Origin: Polydactylus sextarius
Lineage: Eukaryota; Chordata; Actinopteri; Polynemidae
Assembly (NCBI GenBank): GCA_016801845.1
Contig: CM028912.1
Coordinates: forward strand, 8,686,001 to 8,750,000
Direction: 5' to 3'
Length of the DNA: 64,000 bases
Each line of letters starts with the position of its first letter. Positions within the stretch are counted from its first letter, which is position 1. Below the pieces are notes generated by a model. That model was not told where the DNA came from, made no database searches, and saw nothing but the letters and a program-made list of their open reading frames with translations. Positions 24,601-34,700 of the stretch are shown in pieces. The position numbers and the translations under genes are program-made.

Positions 24601-27600
24601 ACTTTTCACGGGGACAACGTTGTTCTCACCGTGGACAAGAATTAAATCAGTCCTTGAACTTGCTGCTGCTCTTTCCCCCTATTTGCTCCGTTGGGACAAC
24701 AGACACACAGACACACACACACACACAGACACAGACACACACACCGTGGAGCTTACGAGCATGTGGTCTGTATTTATCTGGGGCGTTTCGTCTGAAGTCA
24801 AATGGCGTCACTGGCATTAAGTCACTGAGTGTTGGTCCACAAAGTTTGGAGGGGGAACTTCACATCCGCGGGGACTAGACTTTTTTTTTTATAATGGGAG
24901 ATTTACTTCTCCGACGAAGCATCACCTGTCTCGTGAGTAGCTCTGCTGTTTCTGAAAGTTTTTCCTGAAAGTGTCACAAAAGTGCAGGGAATAATTACTT
25001 ACCTCTAACATTGCAGTATTTTGTTATAATAAACATATTTCTTCCTTTTTTTCCTTGTGATTCTACTGAAACCTCATTACCTGAGCTATTTTCTATTTTT
25101 TTATTCTGTATTAATGATAGATATTTAATGTTATTCATTTGAATGCATATAAAATGAGGGTAGCCGATATTTGCTTTGCATATCAAACAGTATGGAGTGC
25201 TTTAGAGCACAGTTATTTATTTATTTATCTGAACAGGAACAGGGTGTGAGCTTTTTGTGTTGGATCTGGTGGTTTTCCAAGTTTTTAAGTTCACAGTGTT
25301 ATTTTGATTGAAGAATATTACTAAAGATTGATGTAAGTTCTGAATGCAAATGCAGGTTTTTAAGTTGAATTGAACAAATTTTACTGTTATAAACCTAAAC
25401 AAATGAATCAAGTGTGATTCTCTTGTTGGATAACTCTTCCCATAATGCTTCACTGAACAACATCCCAAACAGAGGAATATTCATCACCTCGCTGGATGCA
25501 ATCTGAGATTTTAATCTAGCTATATTGTATGAACTACCTTGCACATTTCCTCTAATTGTGTTCCAGGGAGCATTAACAAAAGCTGTGTGTTTCAACACGG
25601 CTTTGAATTAAAATGAGGTACCGGTGCACGGCCGAGGAAAGTGCACCATTGTGTGTATGCACTGAAACAGGAGAGGGTGTAGATGAATTATTGATACATT
25701 TTAAGGAAAAACCTTGTTTTATGACTGGTTTTCTTGTAACACTATATATAAATGAATAAACAAAAACGACGTAAGGGAACAGTTGGAAAGACTGCTCACT
25801 CAGGTGATTGATTATTAAAGCAACTAAAGCTTTTTATATTCAGTTCATACATAAAAAGACAAAAACAAGTTTATCTTAACACTTAAAGCACTGTTAAGGG
25901 TTTCTCTATAAAGTCAAGTGGCTCATGTTGTTTTAGAGTGGCTGCAAAGACAAATTTGGTACCTTCATTTTGTAATAATAAAGTATTAGTTTTGTTAGTG
26001 ACTGTTGCAGCCATGAGATCAGTTAGATAAACTTTGACGATGACTGTGTACGCAACAACCGGCTTGATTAATTCGTGTGTCATTGAATCCACTTCTCTGT
26101 CTCATTAACTACACCAACAAGACATTGTTGATAAGTGATTTTCAGTAATACGCAAAGTGACTGCGCACTCAAACATCACACACTTAAGCCTATTATTGTG
26201 ATGAAATTGCTAAAGCAGTAATAAGCTTTGATTTTTGAGGACGTCACTTCGCTGATGGAGAGTGTGGGAACCCATTTCTCCGTCACATCAGATAGGAAGA
26301 AAAGTTTCCACTCCCATATAGTCACACGAGAGGAATGTCTGAACAAAATGGGAAGATAACACCAAACATGACTCGCTCTTTGCATTTAACATTAATTACG
26401 CAACGCGAAGGAGCATTAGAGAAACTGAAACTTTCTTTTATTTTCTTTCCTGTAAATTTGAGTCATCAAATGTATGTGAGATAATCATCAGAAATTATAT
26501 CATATAACAACAGGTTTCTGCTCTTGGTACCCTCCCATTCAGAGGCCAGATCCGGTGAATAAAATGGTTCAGTTTATTCACTTTAAAATGCTGAATTGCA
26601 AGGAAAAAAACTAGCTGTATATTTCACCTTTATGTCAGCAGGTGACAGTTAACAAATAACTGACTATTACCTGAAGTATCATTAAAAATTTAACAATTCA
26701 GAGAAGATGCTGTTGTCTCCCTAAGCTCACTCTAAACACTCATTTGTCATGCAAAAATTGCAGGAATTTATTGCTTGTTTTTGTCTTATCTGACAGTAAA
26801 TTGAGTACCTCATTGTTTTTCTCTGTTAATTATGTCTTTAACAACAGCTTTTAGGAATTGTGATGTTGTTTTCATTGTCCTCTGACATTTTATACACAAT
26901 ATGATTAACCACGTATTTGACAGATTAATCTGCAATGAAAATAATCATTAGTTGAGGCCTCTGCAGTTAATTGCCTGACAGTGATTCATAGTAACAAGTA
27001 TTCATCATTAACTTGGTTTCTTGCTTAAAAATGAATGCCCCTAAATCACATCACATCTTGTTTTAGTTAAGGCTTTTGTCTCTTCTCACTTATTTTACTA
27101 ATATGTAACATAAGTTCCCGATCTGTTGCACATTATTTTTCACCTGGTTCCTAAATACAGACAGGCTAGTGAACTCTTTGTGCTGTAAACAAATAGCCAA
27201 AAAAAAAGTATGCTACTGTAGCACAGTCCTAATTCTGATTTAATGCGAGTGAGCCACTTTAGCGTAAGCCTTATCCTGATAATGAGTCGCTAAGCTTCTT
27301 TGGAACATGGCTCATATAATTGGCTTGACCGTGCTGGATCAAAGCACTGTAATCTCCAGCATGGAGATGCTCAAAGGTTGAGGAAATCAGATCAGATTAT
27401 TTACCCTGTCATTAGCACAGTATTAAACTCACAGTAAGGATCATCAGTAGTAGTGTTTACCAATGAAGTGTTACATTTATATTAATGACAGATTTAAAAA
27501 AAAAAAAATCAGTGAAACATGTACCCCAGTTTTTTTTTTTTTTAAGTATTTAGAGAAACTCCCCTAAACAGATGTTCCTGCTTGGCAGTACTCCCAAAGT

Positions 27601-27797
27601 TAAAACTGTTTTGATGTCTGTAAAAACAAAATGCCAGTTTTGCCATGGGAAGTGATGATTAATGTAGTCGTCATTTTCAGCTGACAAGTGAAGCAGAGAT
27701 ATCCCAGTTCATGTGTACAGGGGATCTGTAGAGAGTATGTCTGGTCATGAACTCAAAATGTGGCAGAAATGATAGATGTACTTCATGTGTGTGTGTC

Positions 27798-27828
<31 letters not shown>

Positions 27829-28663
27829 CTGTGTGTGTTTGTGTCTGCCCTCAGGGTGACTTCACCTGGAACAGTGTGTCAGGATGCAGCATTGGCCTGA
27901 AGCCAGTCCCCTTGCAAAGCCTCTCAGAGCTAGAGCGGGTTCGTCTCCAGGATGTGGCCTTCAGGCGATTGCTTCGGGATCGTGACCTGGGCTGCCACAT
28001 CACCATCCCCAAAAGTATTAAAATGCACACACACACACACACACACTCACACTCACACACACACACCTTTACAGTTCCCTCCTTATCTACAAAGTTGTTA
28101 TTTTCTCATAAGCCAAAGCTTGTCACAGCACGTTTTATAAACTACAGGAGTTGTTTCTCTCTCTTTCTATTCTTTGTTGTGCAATGTTCATGCTGCTTGA
28201 TTGATGTCTCGGTGTGAGCACGTCTACCTTCACTACACAGTAATGGACTGATCTGCCCTTGACCACTGAAAACTTTATAAAAAAAAAACTGTTGTAGTTT
28301 CCTACCTGGCTGTCTTATCCTTGCATCCCTGCAGTCTGCTCGTGCTAAACTTTTACCCTGTCTTTTGAAAGGAGCATACACCTGTGTAGAGGTTTTTTAT
28401 TATTATTATTATTATCATTATTTAAATGTGACACCTCTTTTTTTTTTCAGGCCACAAGCACAAGAAGTCACTTAGGAAGAAGTTGGATTCGCTATCGAAA
28501 GAGAAGAGTAAAGACAAAGGTGAGATTAATTTTAATATGCTCTTAATTTAAATATGAAGGTGGCAATACTCTAATTTGCCTTTGACTGCCTCTCTTTTAG
28601 AAGATTTCAGTGCCCGATTACAGAGGGGAATTTCAGTGCACTCCCTAACAAATTGTCTTTAGA

Positions 28664-28718
<55 letters not shown>

Positions 28719-31700
28719 GTTGGAGTGTGTGTGTGTGTGTGTGTCTCTCTGACACTTGTAAAGATTTTCTTTGATCCTTTTTGGCTGAAGCTGTATGGAT
28801 TCACTGAAGCACACATCCTCAGCTGTTTATACCCACAGAGAACTGAGCGATCAGAATCTTTACAGAACGGTAAAGAAGTCTCAGAGGGAGCCTTGCTCTT
28901 CAACTACCACGCTACCCCACCCGCTGCAACAATCTGGCAGGAAAGTGATGTTCTCTGTCAGACAGGCAGTCGAGGGAAATAACAAAAACAATCTTAAGTG
29001 GTGGCTCATTCATTACAGCCTATCCTCTGGCATGGCCAGCCCCCTCTTTCCTCTTTTTCTACTTTTGTTTACAAAGGCATTTCAGAAACTATGTGCTCTT
29101 TGACTCTCAATATTGAGTGTGCACTTCAGTACACCGCTCTCGGTATTTCTCTTGTCATATTTTTGTCATTTTTTAAGCTGCATTTATTTAGTGGTTCAGG
29201 TTTAAATACGTAGAATGAACAGTTTGTGAACTAAAGACAAAACGCTAAATCCAAAGGATAAACTATATAATGTGCTGACATGACAGACACGTCTAAAGAG
29301 TCAAATAACATTTCCCAGTTGACTTTAAGCCAGAAAGATGAACTTTAAGTGTCCCTGTCTCACCCTTCCCCCTTCTCTCTCAGAGACGATGCCCCAGGCG
29401 TTTGGCATACCGCTGTCGCAGGTCATTTCAAACGACCGCTCACGCAAGCAGCGGCATGATCCCCCGCGGGAGGAGCACAGTGACCCCACTGAATTGATGT
29501 TATCCTTCCTTCACCTCACCTCCAGCTTCAAAAGGGCTAACAAAGAACTCTCCAGCAGCACCTCGTCTCTCAGCTCCACTTCTGAGACCCCCAGTGAATC
29601 GCCCTTTCTGAGCACACCAGAAGTAGCTCCACGGACTCGCAGGAGGGTAGGCTTGTCCGTTAGTAAACCTGACAGGCTTTTGTAGTGCAGCAAAGACCTG
29701 TTCTGATTGTATTTGCACATTAAATTTCTTTGGGAATTTGTAACCTTTACCGATAATCACTCATTGGAGGGATGTTGCAGGCATTAAATGACTGCACCGC
29801 ATTTTATCGCTCACAGCAGTCTCTGTATCTCTTGTTGTCGCCCATCTGTTTGACAGGGTGGAGTGTCTGTGGATTGCATCACTGACCTTGATGATAACCA
29901 GTCTCGGCTCTTGGAGGCCCTCCAGCTGTCGTTGCCAGAAGAGGCTGCTGGCAAAAGGAAGAAACGCCACGACAAAAAGCTGAGCCTTAACCCTATTTAC
30001 AGACAGGTGCCAAGGGCAGTGGATCTCTGCTGCCAGCACCTGGAAAAATATGGTACACATTATCAAAATTTAAAAGTAATTGTCAATGATATTAGTGCAG
30101 CATAGAAATGTAAAGTATGTCTCCATGGAAACTGACAACTCAGTAACAGATGTGGTTAAAGTTTGAGTGTCTTTGAAGCTGAATATAGCCACAGTACTAG
30201 CACTAATAGAGCGTCTTTATCCAGGTCTACAGACAGTTGGAATTTTCCGTGTTGGGAGCTCCAAAAAGAGAGTACGACAGGTAAGAGTTTAGCCAGTTAG
30301 TTTTAAAACGCCTTGCCCCTGTGATTTAATAAATTGCATCAGCTATGAAAAAAACATTTCTGCTGCATTAAGTCACAACACAAAACACAATAATTCATTC
30401 AGCTGCGTGAGGAGTTCGACCAGGGATGGGAGGTTCACTTGGATGAAGAGCACAGTGTCCATGACGTAGCTGCGCTGCTAAAAGAATTCCTCCGAGACAT
30501 GCCTGATCCACTGCTGACAAGAGAACTCTACACAGCTTTCATCAACTCAGTGTGTAAGGGAAAAATCACTTTTTCACTTGCTGCTATTTGGATCAATTCT
30601 TGTTACCATCTGATTTAAATCAAAGTCAACTTTTGGGCTTTTTTTTTTTTTTTTTCTCTTCTACAGCGCTAGATTATTCAGAACAAGAAGGTGCTATCAA
30701 GCTCCTGATATTTTTACTTCCACCTTGTAACTGTGACACGCTACAGCGTCTCCTCTGCTTGTTGTCCACTGTGGCTGCACACGCTGAAGACAACCTGAAC
30801 TGCCGCGGACATGAGGTAAACAGAACTGGACATTTCCCTGTTTTTTGTGTCAAGGCCGGTGCAAGCAGCATCCGCTTTTGTGTGGTCTTCAGATTGAGAT
30901 CAATACACTCGTACATGGCACTGTGTCAGTATTTAGGTCATTGGTCAATTGGGTCTTTGATCTTGTTTTGGGATTTGACATGTGAGAACCAGTTGTGCTG
31001 GCAACCCATCACACAGTTTGACACTTGTTGTTTCATCCAGCAAGTTTAAAAAAATAAAAAATATGTTGGGGAAATAAACAGCAATCACTGAATAATGCAC
31101 CAATTTTACAAGTTTAATGTGATCATGATGAATCCCAACAGCCAGTGAGTAGCAGTAAGACAGATGTTTGTAACATCTGTAGCTGCTAATTTGAAGAAAG
31201 GGCCGTGCTAAAGCACAGCGCCACTATGCGCGATGATTCATCGTGGGTGTCTCGATTAAATGATGCACAACCGACGTCAGCCTGTTTCACAACAAACTCA
31301 CAGTGTTGTGCTTCTGTGAATGCCATACTGTTGGGTCATAATATGTTATCCCTCCAGTTCATGGTTGTAAACAGGAAGTGCTGGAAAATTATCACTTTGT
31401 GGGGACAAATTCTGTGAAAGCAATTTATTTCACAGTCTATATATTTGCATTTTTTTCACTCTGCTGTGACCAGATAATCCTCTATTCCATTTAGTCACTT
31501 TGGACATTCTTCGTTATTTGGTGATTCACACACCACTTTGTTTGCAATAGCTGCTTAAGTATGTATATACAAATGTGACTGCAGGGAATATGACAACTAA
31601 TCATCATAATTATCATTAACACATGCTGGTTTTTCAATTAAGTCAACGTTTTTATGCACCGCAAGATGCATTGTCCACCTACACATGACCTCAATTTGTA

Positions 31701-34700
31701 CTTGCATCACAATTCTGCTGTTAAAATGATAATTTTGTGTCCATCCTTAGTTTTTAAATACCATCCCTCACAATGGAGGTTAAAATTTCCTGTGAATTTA
31801 AAACTAGTTTATCCTTGGTCTTGGTCCTGGAGCATACATACCGATGTTAAAAGAAAACGTCTGCTTGTTCTTTCTGAACAAAAGAAAAGAAGAGTTAGCT
31901 TTATTGATGTCAGGCTTTTATTCAATAATTATTTCATCCGTGTAAGACTTTTTGTTCCTGTGTGTAAGCGGGTGCGTAGATGAAAAGAAAATCATGATTT
32001 AGCCGTTTTGTTACCTTTCATGTGAATCATTTCAATCTCAAAAACATTTCTAGCAATAGTTGGGGGTCAAATTTGGGTAATTGCAAATAATTTGGCTGTG
32101 TCCCTGGAGGCATACAAACAAAGCTGCTTAACAAGATTAGTTTTGTTTTGACCTGTAGATTGTTGGTTGGTAATTGAACATTTTAATTAAAGAAATCTCA
32201 CTATTCAACTATACAGAATGCACTGTGTCTATGTATGCGCATTTGTGAACTCAGTGTGTCCAGACTAATAAACTCTGACCTCCTGTTTTGTTTAGGTCAC
32301 AGGAAACAAGATGACGTCACTCAATTTAGCCACCATATTTGGACCCAACCTAATACGCAAGCAAAAGAAGGACAAAGAGTTTGCAGTTCATAGTTTTGCC
32401 TGCGCAGAGGAGAGTACAGCCATCATCAGCTTGCTCCAAAGGATGATTGATGCATATGATACATTATTTATGGTAAGCTGTGCTCAGTGAAAACCAAAAT
32501 CACTTACAGATGGCCCTGGATTTAATCAAACCCCCCTAAATAAGTGTTTATGGGGATTTTTTTTTAGTTTAATACAGTGGAACCTCCTAATGAAATGTAA
32601 ACATTAGCTTTATAGGCTTTGAGAAAGACTAAGCATTAGACTGTAACAGTTACTTATAAAACAGAGTAGTGTCACAGTAAAAGACAAGAATCCATGCAAT
32701 TTATTTAACATTCCTGAACCATATAAAATTGAGTTTTTCTTTGGTGAGTTCTCTTTTAAGTGCATGGCAAATAAAAAGCCTCGCTGCCAAGTGTTACTCC
32801 AGCCTCGGTTTTGTTTATAGACAATGGTTTGGAGCAAGGGCATCTGCACTGTGTTTCCTGCTGTTCACCAGAAACTCAAGTGCAAATCCAAAGTAATTGG
32901 AAAATGATCTGTCGACGAAGCCAAAAGGCAGTAAAAGTGTCATTCATTCTGTTTTTTCTAAACTGCTGTTAAATATTTTCACCTCATACCATAAATATCC
33001 GTCCCTGTAAAAGTTCATATTCAATTATGGATAATATTGTAAACACTTGGAATACAAAACTATTGGTGTACACTCCTCCCCTCTAATCCAATGTTGTAAA
33101 CATTAAAAAAAAAACTCTGGTGATAATGTTGTTATTTGTATGCAGGGCAGAAACAGTAATTAAGTACCACGGAGAAATGTGTGATTGCTCAGTTCAATTC
33201 AGTTGAAGTGTGATTAATTCATTCATTAATTAACAGGGAATATAATTTTACAACTGTCATCCTTTATTATCAGACTCAGTGTAACAGTTTTGCTTCCTCA
33301 GGTTCCAGCTGACCTACAGAATGAAGTGTTGATGAGTTTGCTGGAAACTGATCCTGATGTTGTGGATTACTTACTCCGGAGGAAGGCCTCCCAGTACTCG
33401 TGAGTTTCCGCCTTTTGTCTGAGTGAGTGTGTGTTTGACTTTGTGTGATTGTGTGTACAGTCCTTCTGCCTAAGACTCTTGAGTGATGTAAATGAGCATG
33501 TACCTCATAATGAATGAGTGTGTCAGTGTGCTTTCTCTCAGAAAATAACCAGCCATATGCCAGGTGACTTATGTAATATTTATTATGTCGTCTGCGTTTG
33601 TGCAGAGATCCAGTTCTTCTCAGAGCTGAAGAGCCCTTCTCTTTGACTGAGCGATGCTTGTCCAGTGACTCTATTAAAGCCTCGAGTGGAGAAGTGTCCC
33701 CCTATGACAACAACTCCCCTGTGCTGTCTGATGGACCACTGTGGAAATACCCAGAGGACAGTAGTCCACTTTCAGACGGAGTCTCTAGAGTTTCTGAGCA
33801 GTACAAACTCCATAACCATTCAAAAGATGGATCTGGCAGCATTTCGCCCACACTTTCTTTTGACAAAGGTGAACTAAATTCATTGCAGTATAATATTATA
33901 GAGTATTCTCTAGTTAGATTAGTTTGACATTTTAGTGAAAGTGTTCAACTGTGTGTGAAATCAGTGTCCTTAATGGGCTTACCGACATAAAAGTTTTAAA
34001 CAAAAGTAAATAATCCTCTTAATAATTTTGTTTTCTGTCAGCTGCCTCAACAATATGTGACAATGACAACTTCTGGGACACCTGGCAAGAGCTGTTTAAC
34101 AAAGATTTCAGCAGCCATCTTACCACTGGTAACACAATTGTCTTTATTGTCATTTGTGCAGAAGGTCTCTCAGATACGTGATGAAGGCTGGATGTTAATG
34201 AATGATTTCCTCCAGGATCCCCTGGCGATGCGTCTGAATGCGAGTCGTATGGATCATCAGAGGGGCTGAGTGGTCACCAAGGTAACCACAAGTTGCCCGG
34301 CAGAACATCGCAAACCTCATTGGATGTTCCGGAATGCAGGCCACACCTCCTGGTGACTCGCAGCAGCAGCGGTCCTTACGACCAGAGAGGACAGAGACAG
34401 GCAGAATCATCATTACATCAAGAACTGAGCGACCAATCAGAAGCCACGAGCTCAGACGACTTAACAGCAAGGACGGGGCACCCTGCCTGTCCGTTATTTA
34501 AGGTCAAGATGGATAGTTTGTCTCCCCTTCACTACTCTGGACCTCTGAGGGACACCCATATTTCACACTCCACTCCCTCCCTCTTTATGCATCAGCTTGA
34601 TCAACCCCAAACTCCACAACAGTCCCTGCAGAGCCCTGCTTCACAGACTGTAGATACACCAAGCGCCTCTGGACCTGAACAGGAAAAGGGCCTTGGTGCA

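Larger units (their letters stand above)
18691..27854 (+). other. arhgap6: arhgap6 intron 1 (9.2 kb)
   Basis: This is the largest intron of the gene. In mammals the amelogenin gene is nested in the equivalent intron on the opposite strand. I saw no amelogenin-like signal peptide or Pro/Gln-rich exon here on either strand. The intron holds a CpG-bearing stretch with an alternative first exon at 24.3-24.9 kb, a triple direct repeat of CTGTTTCTCACAA at about 19,309-19,352, poly(T) near 23,588-23,612, and a (TG)n tract that abuts the exon 2 acceptor. The rest is AT-rich with nothing recognised. Confidence 0.85.

Noticed and set aside
28653..28982. Plus-strand 109-codon ORF with His-Thr repeats in arhgap6 intron 3
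   Set aside because: It is the translation of the CA/TG microsatellite running into intron. The exon 3 to exon 4 junction that skips it matches human ARHGAP6.
31654..31983. 109-codon ORF in arhgap6 intron 8
   Set aside because: AT-rich, no splice sites in phase with exons 8 or 9, and the human protein has no insertion here.
34129..34215. Possible retention or alternative acceptor use of the 87-bp arhgap6 intron 12
   Set aside because: The length is divisible by three, but reading through gives a TGA after 18 codons, and the alternative acceptor at 34,171 gives the same stop. Only the acceptor at 34,215 keeps the conserved C-terminus.
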